Shown here: piece after piece, positions 8,228 through 16,381 of the stretch | How positions within the stretch are numbered: position 1 is the first letter of the stretch | Layout of the letters: each line of letters opens with the position of its first letter | From: Nocardia coubleae NBRC 108252 | GTDB taxonomy: Bacteria; Actinomycetota; Actinomycetes; Mycobacteriales; Mycobacteriaceae | Assembly: GCF_001612805.1 (NCBI RefSeq) | Contig: NZ_BDBD01000020.1 | Coordinates: 1-64,000 of the forward strand | DNA length: 64,000 nucleotides | Direction: 5' to 3' | Translations under genes and position numbers: made by a program | Notes under the pieces: generated by a model | Databases searched by the model: none | What the model saw: only the letters and a program-made list of their open reading frames with translations | Told to the model about the DNA's origin: nothing

Positions 8228-9280
8228 ATGAGCACGGAACACACAACGTCGCAGCCGGACATCGATGCTGTGGTCCCGGAGGCGGCGCTGGTGGGCCAGC
8301 GCTTCGGATTCCGCGATCACTACGAGGTGGGGCGCGAGAAGATCCGCGAATTCGCCCGGGCGGTGCAGAACACGCACCTCGCGCACCAGAACGAAGTCGA
8401 CGCCCGCAAGCTCGGCTACGACGCGGTGATCGCGCCGCCGACCTTCGCCTCGGTGATCGGCATGAGCGCTACCCGCGCCCTGCTCGACGGCGTACTCACC
8501 GAGTACGACCTGTCGCAGGTGCTGCAGACCGACCAGGTCTTCGAAATCTTCCACCCGATGCTGGCAGGCGACCGGATCCGCACGGAGATCGAGATCGAGT
8601 CGATCCGCCAGTTCGCCGACAACGACTTCGTCAATGTCGGGTTCAAGCTGGTGAACCAGCACGACGAGGTGGCGGTACAGGGAACGACGACCATCGTCGC
8701 GCGCCGCGGCGTGGAGGTCGACCCCAATATCGTCGAGGCCGTCGAGAACATCAGCATGCACCCGCGTCCCGGCGACACCGGCATCGCCGACGACCTGCTG
8801 ATCCGCCGCACCGGTCCCGCGCCCGCCGTGCCGCCGCGCGAGTTCGTGCCCGTGCACACCGGCCCGGCGTTCGAATCGCTGACCAAGGGTATGGAGCTGC
8901 CGGTCGCCACGGCGCGCGTCACCCGCGGTGATCTCGCCAACTACGCGGGCGTCTCGGGCGACCCGAACCCGATCCACTTCAGCGACCGCGCCGCCGAACT
9001 GGCCGGCCTGCCGACCGTCGTCGCCCACGGCCTGCTCACCATGGGCCTGGCCGCCCAGTACCTCACGGACTGGCTGGGCGACCCGACCGCTATCGAGAAG
9101 CTGGCCGTGCGTTTCTCCGGTTTCGTCCCGGTCCCACCGACCGCGGCGGGCGAGATCCAGTTCTCCGGCAAGATCAAGTCGATCGATACCGACCGCCGCG
9201 CGGCGACCGTGCTGCTGAGCGGAACCTCGGAGGGCCGCAAGCTCTTCGGCCGCGCCGCCGCGGAGATCCGCCTGACCTGA
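8228..9280 (+). CDS. Fused (3R)-hydroxyacyl-ACP dehydratase HadA/HadB
   Basis: 350 residues made of two hot-dog domains. Residues 20-165 match HadA (FRDHYEVGREKIREFARAVQ), and 205-350 match HadB (LANYAGVSGDPNPIH, then VVAHGLLTMG). The catalytic hydratase pair is in the second domain: Asp245 and His250 in the D-x4-H motif. The enzyme dehydrates beta-hydroxyacyl-ACP in FAS-II elongation, where HadA gives the substrate tunnel and HadB the active site. In mycobacteria the two are separate adjacent genes; here they are one chain. The ATG at 8228 follows a short AT-richer leader. A hairpin follows the stop codon. It is not next to the main FAS-II cluster, so it may instead be an HtdX/HtdY-like accessory dehydratase. 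Confidence 0.88.
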   Translation: MSTEHTTSQPDIDAVVPEAALVGQRFGFRDHYEVGREKIREFARAVQNTHLAHQNEVDARKLGYDAVIAPPTFASVIGMSATRALLDGVLTEYDLSQVLQTDQVFEIFHPMLAGDRIRTEIEIESIRQFADNDFVNVGFKLVNQHDEVAVQGTTTIVARRGVEVDPNIVEAVENISMHPRPGDTGIADDLLIRRTGPAPAVPPREFVPVHTGPAFESLTKGMELPVATARVTRGDLANYAGVSGDPNPIHFSDRAAELAGLPTVVAHGLLTMGLAAQYLTDWLGDPTAIEKLAVRFSGFVPVPPTAAGEIQFSGKIKSIDTDRRAATVLLSGTSEGRKLFGRAAAEIRLT

Positions 9281-9289
9281 CCGAAGCCG

Positions 9290-9312
9290 CACCGCGTAGC
9301 TGATACGCGGTG
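9290..9312 (+). terminator. Hairpin after the dehydratase gene
   Basis: A perfect 9-bp inverted repeat, CACCGCGTA and TACGCGGTG with a 5-nt loop, begins 10 nt after the stop codon. There is no T-tract, as is common for actinobacterial intrinsic terminators. Confidence 0.6.
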
Positions 9313-9371
9313 TCACATGTCGCTTACCTGCGTGTTGTCGTGCCGCAACACCCCGCGCGCACGCTTCGTTG

Positions 9372-10328
9372 ATGAACGGGAATGTGCGGTTCATCGAGGT
9401 GCACGGGTATCGGCGTGCGTATCGGATGGCCGGGACAGGTCCGCCGGTGCTGCTCATTCACGGCATCACCGACAGCTCCGGTACCTGGGCGCCCGTGTTC
9501 GACGCGCTCGCCGAGCACCACACCGTGATCGCACCCGACCTGCTCGGGCACGGTGAATCCGCGAAGCCGCGCGCCGATTACGCGGTGGCCGCCTATGCCA
9601 ACGGCATGCGCGACCTGCTCAGCGTGCTCGGCATCGAACGGGCAACCGTGGTCGGGCACTCGCTCGGCGGCGGTATCGCCATGCAGTTCGCCTACCAGTT
9701 TCCGGAGAAGGTGGAGCGGATCGCGCTGGTGTGCCCGGCCGGCATGGGCGCGGGCGTGCACCCGGCGTTCCGGCTGGCCACGATCGCGGGCGCCGGTCCC
9801 GCGCTGATGGCCGTCACCAGTTGGCCGGTGCGCACGGCGGTGCGTGCCGTGATACCGCTGGTCACGGCGGTCGGCGGGTTGGGCCTCGGACCCGACGCCG
9901 AATACGTGCTCCGCCTCTACGGCGGCCTGGCCGAATCGGGCGCCCGCAACGCCTTCCTCCGGACCATCCGCGCGGCAGCCGACCGGCGCGGGCAGACCAT
10001 CACCATGCTCGATCGCGGCTATCTCGCCGCCCACCTGCCCACCCTGGTCATCGGCGGCACGCGCGACACAGTCATCCCCTCCGGACACGCCACCCGCGCG
10101 CATCGCGCCTTCCCCGGCAGTCGCATCGAAATATTCACCGGCGCAGGGCATTTCCCGCACCACTTCGATCCGGACCGCTTCGTGACGCTCATCCGGCAGT
10201 TCATCGAGGAAACCGAACCGGCCGCCTACGATCCGCTGCGCTGGCAGCGCACCCTGCGCCGGGGCAGCCCCCTCGTCGCGCTGCCCACCCCGGAGCCGGA
10301 TCCCCCGATGATGACCGAGCAGGGCTGA
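9372..10328 (+). CDS. Alpha/beta-fold hydrolase
   Basis: 318 residues. The fold signatures are an HG oxyanion segment (LLIHGITDSSGTW) at about 28-39, the nucleophile elbow GHSLGG with Ser97, the acid Asp232 (GGTRDTVIP) and the base His260 (GAGHFPHH), so the catalytic triad is complete. A cap region lies between about 125 and 210. Such enzymes cleave esters, amides or C-C bonds; the substrate cannot be told. The ATG at 9372 is used; a TTG sits directly before it and no strong ribosome site is visible. The last 40 residues are an extended Pro-rich tail. Transcription may be separate from the dehydratase because of the intervening hairpin. Confidence 0.88.
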   Translation: MNGNVRFIEVHGYRRAYRMAGTGPPVLLIHGITDSSGTWAPVFDALAEHHTVIAPDLLGHGESAKPRADYAVAAYANGMRDLLSVLGIERATVVGHSLGGGIAMQFAYQFPEKVERIALVCPAGMGAGVHPAFRLATIAGAGPALMAVTSWPVRTAVRAVIPLVTAVGGLGLGPDAEYVLRLYGGLAESGARNAFLRTIRAAADRRGQTITMLDRGYLAAHLPTLVIGGTRDTVIPSGHATRAHRAFPGSRIEIFTGAGHFPHHFDPDRFVTLIRQFIEETEPAAYDPLRWQRTLRRGSPLVALPTPEPDPPMMTEQG

Positions 10329-10350
10329 TGCCCCGGCTACCATGCGGCCT

Positions 10351-10662
10351 ATGAGTTACCCGCTGCCGCCGCAGGGCTACTACCGTCCGCCGGACCACCC
10401 GGAGTCGACCCTCGTGCTGGTGCTCGGGGTGATCGGGGTGTCGTTCTGCGGTCTCACCGCGCCGTTCGCCTGGCTGAAGGCCAAGTCGGCGCTGGCCGAG
10501 ATCGACGCGTCCAACGGCACGATCGGCGGCCGTTCGCAGGTGTACGCGGGCTACATCATGGGCATCATCGGCTCCGCGATGCTCGGCATCATGCTGCTGT
10601 TCCTCGTGCTCGCGGTGGTACTCATGGTGATCGGTGCGTCGGCGGACACATCCACCTACTGA
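10351..10662 (+). CDS. DUF4190 small membrane protein
   Basis: 103 residues from the second ATG at 10351 (an in-frame ATG at 10342 would add three residues). A short Pro/Tyr-rich N-terminus (SYPLPPQGYYRPP) is followed by two hydrophobic helices: one around LVLVLGVIGVSFCGLTAPFA, the other around YIMGIIGSAMLGIMLLFLVL. The loop between them carries the family signature, a KAKSALAEIDAS segment. DUF4190 proteins are common in actinobacteria and of unknown role. The next gene starts 15 bp downstream on the same strand, so the two may be co-transcribed. Confidence 0.85.
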   Translation: MSYPLPPQGYYRPPDHPESTLVLVLGVIGVSFCGLTAPFAWLKAKSALAEIDASNGTIGGRSQVYAGYIMGIIGSAMLGIMLLFLVLAVVLMVIGASADTSTY

Positions 10663-10677
10663 GCTAGCATCCTGCGG

Positions 10678-11358
10678 GTGATCGAACCAGAGGCCGACGT
10701 CGCGGGACCGACCGAGTGGGGTGAACATCCACACGGTCTCGGCCCGTGGGAGCAGGAGTACGGCACGCCCGTCCCCACCGACGAGCGCTACGACCCGGTG
10801 CTGCTCGCCGAGGGCGACCGCCGCAATGTGGTCGACGCCTACCGCTACTGGAAGCGTGAGGCGATCGTCGCCGACATCGACGCCCGCCGCTTCCCCTTCC
10901 ACGTGGCCATCGAGAACTTCGGTCACGACGCCAATATCGGGACCGTGGTCCGCACCGCCAACGCCTTCGCCGCCGCCGCGGTGCACATCGTCGGCCGGCG
11001 CCGCTGGAACCGGCGCGGCGCCATGGTCACCGACCGCTACCAGCACCTCGTCCACCACACCGACCTGACCGAGCTGCGCGACTACGCCGCCCGCGAAGGA
11101 CTCACCGTGGTGGCCGTCGACAATGTGCCCGGCTCGGTGCCGCTCGAAACCGCCCAGTTGCCGCGCGACTGCCTCCTGCTGTTCGGCCAGGAGGGACCCG
11201 GCGTGAGCGACGACGCGAAAGACGCTGCCGCCCTCACGGTTTCGATCTCGCAGTTCGGTTCGACCCGCAGCATCAACGCGGGGGTCGCGGCGGGCATCGC
11301 CATGCACACCTGGATCCGTCAGCACGCGGATCTGTCGCTGGCCTGGCCGATCACCTGA
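10678..11358 (+). CDS. TrmH/SpoU-family RNA 2'-O-methyltransferase (Rv0380c-like)
   Basis: 226 residues. The three SPOUT signatures are in order: motif 1 with Asn86 and Arg92 (NIGTVVRTANAF), motif 2 LLFGQEGPG at 167-175, and motif 3 SISQFGSTRSINAGVAAGIAM at about 189-209. Together these form the knotted SAM-binding site. Enzymes of this family methylate the 2'-hydroxyl of rRNA or tRNA nucleosides; the exact site is not readable. The first 60 residues are an extension before the catalytic domain. GTG start at 10678. Position between fba- and pyrE-linked genes is reminiscent of Rv0380c, although gene order differs locally. Confidence 0.9.
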   Translation: MIEPEADVAGPTEWGEHPHGLGPWEQEYGTPVPTDERYDPVLLAEGDRRNVVDAYRYWKREAIVADIDARRFPFHVAIENFGHDANIGTVVRTANAFAAAAVHIVGRRRWNRRGAMVTDRYQHLVHHTDLTELRDYAAREGLTVVAVDNVPGSVPLETAQLPRDCLLLFGQEGPGVSDDAKDAAALTVSISQFGSTRSINAGVAAGIAMHTWIRQHADLSLAWPIT

Positions 11359-11446
11359 ATCCCGCGCGTCACATCAGGTCTGCCACGCCACACCGGTCGC
11401 CACAGACCACAATTTCCTTGCCCCGCATGCACACCGACCTGGCAAC

Positions 11447-12628
11447 ATGGACCCCATGACCTCGCGTGGGGGCCGGCGCCCGCAGCCGACTGATACCGGA
11501 TCCGTACCGACCCCTGCGCTGTGGTCCGAACGTGCCGACATGGCCGAGTCGGCCATCATCTCGCGCCACCTGCGCGCCCTGTGGGGTTGTCCCGGAACGG
11601 AATTGGGCGTCGTCGGCTGGCCTGCCACCCGCCGCGAGCGCCTGTTCGGCAGCTGGCACTACTGGTGGCAGGCGCATCTGCTCGACTGCGCGATCGACGC
11701 CGCGAACCGGGTACCGACACCGGCCCGGCGCAGGCGCATCGCCGCCATCGCGCGCTCGCACCGCATGCGCAACATCACCGGCTGGACCAACCGCTACTAC
11801 GACGACATGGCCTGGCTGGCCATCGCCCTCGAACGCGCCGAACGCACCCAGGAACTCAGCGCGGCGCGCGGCGGTCTGCTCGCCCTGGAACAGCAGCTCT
11901 ACAGCGCGTGGAACCCGGGGGTCGGCGGCGGCATCCCGTGGCGGGTGCGATCCGACTTCTACAACGCACCGGCGAACGGCCCCGCGGGCATCGCGCTGTT
12001 GCGACTGGGCCAGGTCGAACGCGCGCAGCAGATGGCCGACTGGCTGCACGACACCCTGCGCGACCCGCAGACCGGTCTCGTCCTCGACGGCATCCATCTG
12101 CCCTCCGGCGAGATCGAACGGCCCACGTTCACCTACTGCCAGGGGGTGGTGCTCGGCCTGGAGGCCGAGCTGGCGGTACACACCGACGACGACCGGCACA
12201 TCGACCGCGCCGTCGACCTGGTCGACGCGGTGGAAGACCACATGACCCACCGGCTGGTGATCTCCGGCGGCGGCGGCGGCGACGGCGGCCTGTTCAACGG
12301 CATCCTCGCCCGCTACCTGGCCGTCGTCGCGCTGATGCTGCCGGGCGAGGGCAAACGCCCCGAGGCCGCGCGCCGCATCGCCGCGGCCATTGTGAAGACC
12401 TCGGCCACCGCCGCCTGGAGCAACCGCCTCGAGGTGGAGGGCGAACCGCTGTTCGGCTACGACTGGAGCAAACCGGCCCGCCTGCCGGGCGGTTCGGCGG
12501 GCGCGGGCAAGTTCACCGCGGGCGGTTCGGTGACCGCGTCGGTGGTTCCCGAACGCGACCTGTCGGTGCAGCTGTCGGGCTGGATGCTGATGGAAGCCGC
12601 CTACCAGGTGAGCGCCGCGGGCCTCTAG
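11447..12628 (+). CDS. Glycoside hydrolase family 76 protein
   Basis: 393 residues, no signal peptide visible, so probably cytoplasmic or non-classically exported. The paired catalytic aspartates of GH76 are at 119-120 in a TNRYYDDMAWL context, within an (alpha/alpha)6-type helical protein. A second Gly-rich loop (GGGGGDGGLFNG) at about 269-280 is also family-like. Family members hydrolyse alpha-1,6-mannan, which in this group of bacteria means the backbone of lipomannan/lipoarabinomannan or related mannans. Rv0365c, near fba and dedA in M. tuberculosis, is the likely counterpart. ATG at 11447; an in-frame ATG at 11456 is equally possible. The stop codon shares a CTAG palindrome with the convergent DedA gene. 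Confidence 0.85.
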   Translation: MDPMTSRGGRRPQPTDTGSVPTPALWSERADMAESAIISRHLRALWGCPGTELGVVGWPATRRERLFGSWHYWWQAHLLDCAIDAANRVPTPARRRRIAAIARSHRMRNITGWTNRYYDDMAWLAIALERAERTQELSAARGGLLALEQQLYSAWNPGVGGGIPWRVRSDFYNAPANGPAGIALLRLGQVERAQQMADWLHDTLRDPQTGLVLDGIHLPSGEIERPTFTYCQGVVLGLEAELAVHTDDDRHIDRAVDLVDAVEDHMTHRLVISGGGGGDGGLFNGILARYLAVVALMLPGEGKRPEAARRIAAAIVKTSATAAWSNRLEVEGEPLFGYDWSKPARLPGGSAGAGKFTAGGSVTASVVPERDLSVQLSGWMLMEAAYQVSAAGL

Positions 12629-13314
12629 CGCTCGCCGACGCTCGCCTCGCACTCGACTTCGTAGTCCTCGGCGGGCTTGGCCATTTCCTGACGGTAGTGC
12701 CGGATGCCGATCACCGTGCCGATGATCAGGCCGACGACGAGGGTGCCGATCACCGCAGGCATCAACCACGACACCCGCTCGAGGAACTCACCCGCGTAAT
12801 AGCCGATGAGCAGCAGCACCGGCGCCCAGATGATCGCACCGATGGTGCTGGCGATCGTGTACTTGCGGTGATCCATCCCGGCCGCGCCCGCGACCATCGG
12901 GCACAGCGTGCGCACCCACGGGATCCAGCGGGCGATCATCACCGCGAAGAACCCGTGCCGTTCCAGCAGATGCGTCACCTTCGCCAGGTTCTCGGTATTG
13001 ATATAGCGGCCGTTCTTGCGCGCGACCACACGATGGCCGGTGCGTTGGCCGACCAGATACCCCACTTGGTTCCCGGCGATCGCCGCCAGCATGGTGCCGA
13101 CGGACAGCCCCCACACCTGCGCTTCGCCGTTGGCGTGGGAGGCGAGCACGATACCCGCGGTGATCAGCATCGAATCGCCGGGCAGGAACAGCCCGATGAT
13201 GAACGCGCATTCCAGGAACACGAACACCAGCACGACCGTGCAGACCACAGCGGGCCCGGCCGAGACCAGCGGATCGAAGCTGCCGACGGCGTAGGTGGAT
13301 GGTCCCGCTGTCAC
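12625..13314 (-). CDS. DedA family membrane protein (downstream copy)
   Basis: 229 residues. The DedA signature is present: a FLECAFIIGLFLPGDS re-entrant region near residue 35-50, GNQVGYLVGQRTG around 100, and a RWIPWVRTLCPMVAGAAGM motif around 150 carrying the conserved arginines. DedA proteins are polytopic and act in undecaprenyl-phosphate or phospholipid flipping and membrane homeostasis. GTG start, 5 nt after the stop of the other dedA gene, so this is a tandem operon. The two copies are clearly diverged, suggesting an old duplication. The acidic C-terminal tail is cytosolic. Confidence 0.9.
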   Translation of the reverse strand: MTAGPSTYAVGSFDPLVSAGPAVVCTVVLVFVFLECAFIIGLFLPGDSMLITAGIVLASHANGEAQVWGLSVGTMLAAIAGNQVGYLVGQRTGHRVVARKNGRYINTENLAKVTHLLERHGFFAVMIARWIPWVRTLCPMVAGAAGMDHRKYTIASTIGAIIWAPVLLLIGYYAGEFLERVSWLMPAVIGTLVVGLIIGTVIGIRHYRQEMAKPAEDYEVECEASVGER

Positions 13315-13319
13315 GTCGA

Positions 13320-14018
13320 TCAGAGCGTCTTGTTCGTCGAGACGGCCAGCTCGGCAGGCTCGGCGGGCACCACGGGCACCACGGGCAGAGCGCGGCGCGC
13401 GAGCACCTTCTTACCGACTGTGATGATGGCGGGCAGGATCGAGACGAACACGATCAGCAGGAAGATCGCTTCCACATGGTCGCGAATGAAGGGCACATTG
13501 CCGAGGAAGTAACCGATGATCGTCACGCCGCCGCCCCACAGCACGGCGCCGACGATGTCGAACGCCACGTACTTGCGGTAGCTCATCTTCGACACACCGG
13601 CGAGCACCGGCATGAACGTGCGGACGATCGGCACGAACCTGGCCAGGATGATCGTCTTGGGGCCGTGCTTCTCGAAGAACTCGTGGGTCTCGACGACGTA
13701 CTGCTTCTTGAAGAAGCGGCTGTCCTCCTTGCGGAAGATCGCGGGCCCGATTTTTCGCCCGATCCAGTACGCGCACTGGTCGCCCGCGAACGCGGTCACG
13801 ATCACCAGCGGGACGAGCACCCAGATGTTCGGGCTGCCCTGCGCGGCCAGCATGCCACCGGTGAACAGCAGCGAGTCACCGGGCAGCAACGGGAACAGCA
13901 GACCGGTCTCGATGAAGACAATCGCCAGGATGGCGGGTAGCACCGCGTTCTTCAGCCACGTGTCCTGGAGCAGATACATCGGGTCCAGCAACTGGGTCAA
14001 CGCGAGGTTGTGCGTCAT
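13320..14018 (-). CDS. DedA family membrane protein (Rv0364-like)
   Basis: About 232 residues from the ATG at 14018; a GTG at 14054 would add 12. It closely follows the Rv0364 pattern: LDPMYLLQ at the N-terminus, FIETGLLFPLLPGDSLLFTGG, then FKKQYVVETHEFFEKHGPK and ILARFVPIVRTFMPVLAGVS with the conserved Arg pair. About four to five membrane spans. Likely role is lipid-carrier transport at the cytoplasmic membrane. It is divergent from fba, as in M. tuberculosis (Rv0363c/Rv0364, orientation inverted), and first in a two-gene dedA operon. Confidence 0.92.
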   Translation of the reverse strand: MTHNLALTQLLDPMYLLQDTWLKNAVLPAILAIVFIETGLLFPLLPGDSLLFTGGMLAAQGSPNIWVLVPLVIVTAFAGDQCAYWIGRKIGPAIFRKEDSRFFKKQYVVETHEFFEKHGPKTIILARFVPIVRTFMPVLAGVSKMSYRKYVAFDIVGAVLWGGGVTIIGYFLGNVPFIRDHVEAIFLLIVFVSILPAIITVGKKVLARRALPVVPVVPAEPAELAVSTNKTL

Positions 14019-14193
14019 CACATCGGAAACCGCCAGCAAAGTCACGGGCCCCACAGTACCGGTCGTGGCTGTGAAGTGAATGGGTGTGGGCGACCTGGCG
14101 GAAACCAGCCGGTGAACTCATCGATCACTTCCTAACCTAGGGTGTGGCCTGACAGAATTGGTTTTTTGCTCCCCACAGACGGAGGTCACTGCT

Positions 14194-15231
14194 GTGCCTA
14201 TCGCGACTCCGGAGGTCTACGCCGAGATGCTCGGCCGGGCCAAGGCGCACTCGTTCGCATTCCCGGCTATCAACTGCACTTCGTCGGAGACGATCAACGC
14301 CGCCATCAAGGGCTTCGCGGAGGCCGGGAGCGACGGCATCATCCAGTTCTCCACCGGTGGCGCCGAGTTCGCTTCGGGCCAGGGTGTGAAGGACATGGTC
14401 ACCGGCGCGGTGGCGCTGGCCGAGTTCGCGCACGTGGTCGCCGCGAAGTACGATGTGACGATCGCGCTGCACACCGACCACTGCCCCAAGGACAAGCTGG
14501 ACACCTACGTGCGTCCGCTGCTCGCCATCTCCCAGGAGCGCGTGAACAACGGCCTGAACCCGCTGTTCCAGTCGCATATGTGGGACGGCTCGGCCATCCC
14601 GATCGACGAGAACCTCGAGATCGCCAAGGAGCTGCTCAAGCTCTCGAAGGCCGCCAACATCATCCTCGAGGTCGAGATCGGCGTCGTCGGCGGTGAAGAG
14701 GACGGCGTAGAGGCCGAGATCAACGACAAGCTCTACACCTCGCCCGAGGACTTCGAGAAGACCATCGACGCGCTCGGCGCGGGCGAGAACGGCAAGTACC
14801 TGCTCGCCGCCACCTTCGGCAACGTGCACGGTGTGTACAAGCCGGGCAACGTGGTGCTCAAGCCGGAGGTGCTGGCCGAGGGCCAGCGCGTCGCCGCTGC
14901 CAAGCTGGGCCTTGGTGCGGACGCGCAGCCGTTCGACTTCGTGTTCCACGGCGGTTCGGGCTCACTGAAGTCGGAGATCGAGGACTCCCTGCGCTACGGC
15001 GTGGTGAAGATGAACGTCGACACCGACACCCAGTACGCCTTCACCCGTCCCGTCGCCGGGCACATGTTCACCAACTACGACGGTGTGCTCAAGATCGACG
15101 GCGAGGTCGGCAACAAGAAGACCTACGACCCGCGCAGCTACCTGAAGAAGGCCGAGTCCTCGATGGCCGCGCGCGTGCTCGAGGCCTGCAACGACCTCAA
15201 GTCGGCCGGTCGCTCCGTCAGCGGTTCCTGA
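14194..15231 (+). CDS. fba: Class II fructose-bisphosphate aldolase
   Basis: 345 residues, normal length. It catalyses reversible cleavage of fructose 1,6-bisphosphate to DHAP and glyceraldehyde 3-phosphate in glycolysis/gluconeogenesis. The class II zinc site is visible: His96 in the LHTDHCPKD motif, His212 in FGNVHGVY and His252 in FHGGSGS, with acidic residues around 159-169 (LEVEIGVVGGEEDG). The GTG at 14194 is supported by a CGGAGG ribosome site 8 nt upstream. A longer upstream start is in frame but would lie before the ribosome site. A 10-bp hairpin follows 19 nt after the stop codon. Confidence 0.97.
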   Translation: MPIATPEVYAEMLGRAKAHSFAFPAINCTSSETINAAIKGFAEAGSDGIIQFSTGGAEFASGQGVKDMVTGAVALAEFAHVVAAKYDVTIALHTDHCPKDKLDTYVRPLLAISQERVNNGLNPLFQSHMWDGSAIPIDENLEIAKELLKLSKAANIILEVEIGVVGGEEDGVEAEINDKLYTSPEDFEKTIDALGAGENGKYLLAATFGNVHGVYKPGNVVLKPEVLAEGQRVAAAKLGLGADAQPFDFVFHGGSGSLKSEIEDSLRYGVVKMNVDTDTQYAFTRPVAGHMFTNYDGVLKIDGEVGNKKTYDPRSYLKKAESSMAARVLEACNDLKSAGRSVSGS

Positions 15232-15250
15232 TCGAAGTATCGAACAAACG

Positions 15251-15292
15251 GGGCCCGAGCTCATGAGTCTTGATGTCCGTGTGCTCGGGCCC
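15251..15292 (+). promoter_or_regulatory. Inverted repeat enclosing the start codon of the EmbR-like gene
   Basis: GGGCCCGAGC (15251-15260) pairs perfectly with GCTCGGGCCC (15283-15292). The 22-nt loop contains the ATG at 15263, and the left arm covers the position where the ribosome site should be. It could be the fba terminator, a translational control element, or both. No U-tract follows. Confidence 0.5.
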
Positions 15293-16381
15293 GTTCGACT
15301 GCTCGTCGGCGGTGAGCCGGTGGCGGTCGGCGGGCCCAAGCCGCGCGCGCTGCTTGCCGCGCTCACCGTCAACCGGCGGCGCGCGGTGTCGTCGGCTGTG
15401 CTCGCCGAGATGGTGTGGAACGAGGATCCGCCCGACTCGTACGCGGCGAGCCTGCAGGTGTTCGTCTCCAATATCCGCAAGGCGCTGCGCAACGCCGGGA
15501 TCGATTCCGCACAGGTGCTGCGCACCGAGGGCGCCGGGTATCGGCTCGAAATCCCCGACACCGCGTGCGATCTCGGCCGTTTCGAGAACGCGCGCGAGGC
15601 CGGTTCGCGCTGCCTCGACGCCGGTGACCATCCCGGTGCGGCCAACCTGTTCGGCGCGGCGCTGCGGGAGTGGTCGGGGCGTGCCCTGGCCGATCTGGCC
15701 GGCCTGCAGTTCGCCGACGGGTTCGCCACCGCGATGAACGAGGAGCGGCTGCTCGCCGCCTCGGCCCGCATCGATGCCGAAATCGCCTGTGGGCGTTCGT
15801 CTTCGGTGATCGGCGAGTTGGTCACCATGACCAACGAGAATCCGCTGCGTGAACCGCTGTGGGGTCAGCTCATCACCGCGCTGTACCTGTCCGGTCGTCA
15901 GGCCGACGCGCTCGAGGCGTGCCGCCGGGTGCGTACCGTCCTCGCCGAGGAACTCGGCATCGATCCGGGCGCGGCGCTGATCGAACTCGAGCAGCGTGTT
16001 CTTCGCCAGGAACCGCTGAATGTGCAGGCCTTCAAGCGATCCGAGCAGGTCGCGGCGGCGATGACGGAGACCGTCACCGAGGTGCCGCGCTCGATCCGCA
16101 ACGGCAACCTCCGCTTCGCCGACGGCCGCACCATCCCGATTCCGCACGGCGGCTTGCGAATCGGGCGCATGACCGACAACGAACTGGTCCTCGACGACCC
16201 CAAGGCGAGCCGCTACCACGCCCACATCATGCCCAGCCGCGCCGGTCTGCTGATCAAAGATCTGCATTCGGCCAACGGTGTCTATGTGAACGAATTGCCC
16301 ATCGACAGTGGGGCTTTGCTGGGCGATGGGGACATCATCCGGATCGGTGCGACCGTCCTGACGTTCCTGGCGGTGAGCTGA
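15263..16381 (+). CDS. EmbR-like SARP/BTAD transcription regulator with C-terminal FHA domain
   Basis: 372 residues with the domain order of mycobacterial EmbR: an OmpR-type winged-helix DNA-binding domain (about 1-98), a bacterial transcriptional activation domain of TPR-like helices (about 102-250) and an FHA domain (about 285-370). FHA residues for phosphothreonine recognition are present: Gly301-Arg302, Ser316, His319 and Asn338. EmbR is activated when Ser/Thr kinase PknH phosphorylates it and controls embCAB arabinosyltransferases; here no kinase or emb gene is adjacent, so the regulon is unknown. The ATG at 15263 lies in the loop of a strong hairpin. The 3' end overlaps the convergent lysoplasmalogenase gene by 47 bp. 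Confidence 0.9.
   Translation: MSLDVRVLGPVRLLVGGEPVAVGGPKPRALLAALTVNRRRAVSSAVLAEMVWNEDPPDSYAASLQVFVSNIRKALRNAGIDSAQVLRTEGAGYRLEIPDTACDLGRFENAREAGSRCLDAGDHPGAANLFGAALREWSGRALADLAGLQFADGFATAMNEERLLAASARIDAEIACGRSSSVIGELVTMTNENPLREPLWGQLITALYLSGRQADALEACRRVRTVLAEELGIDPGAALIELEQRVLRQEPLNVQAFKRSEQVAAAMTETVTEVPRSIRNGNLRFADGRTIPIPHGGLRIGRMTDNELVLDDPKASRYHAHIMPSRAGLLIKDLHSANGVYVNELPIDSGALLGDGDIIRIGATVLTFLAVS

Noticed and set aside
11521..13512. 663-codon plus-strand frame across GH76 and DedA
   Set aside because: It is out of frame with both and very Arg/His-rich; the two real genes have family motifs.
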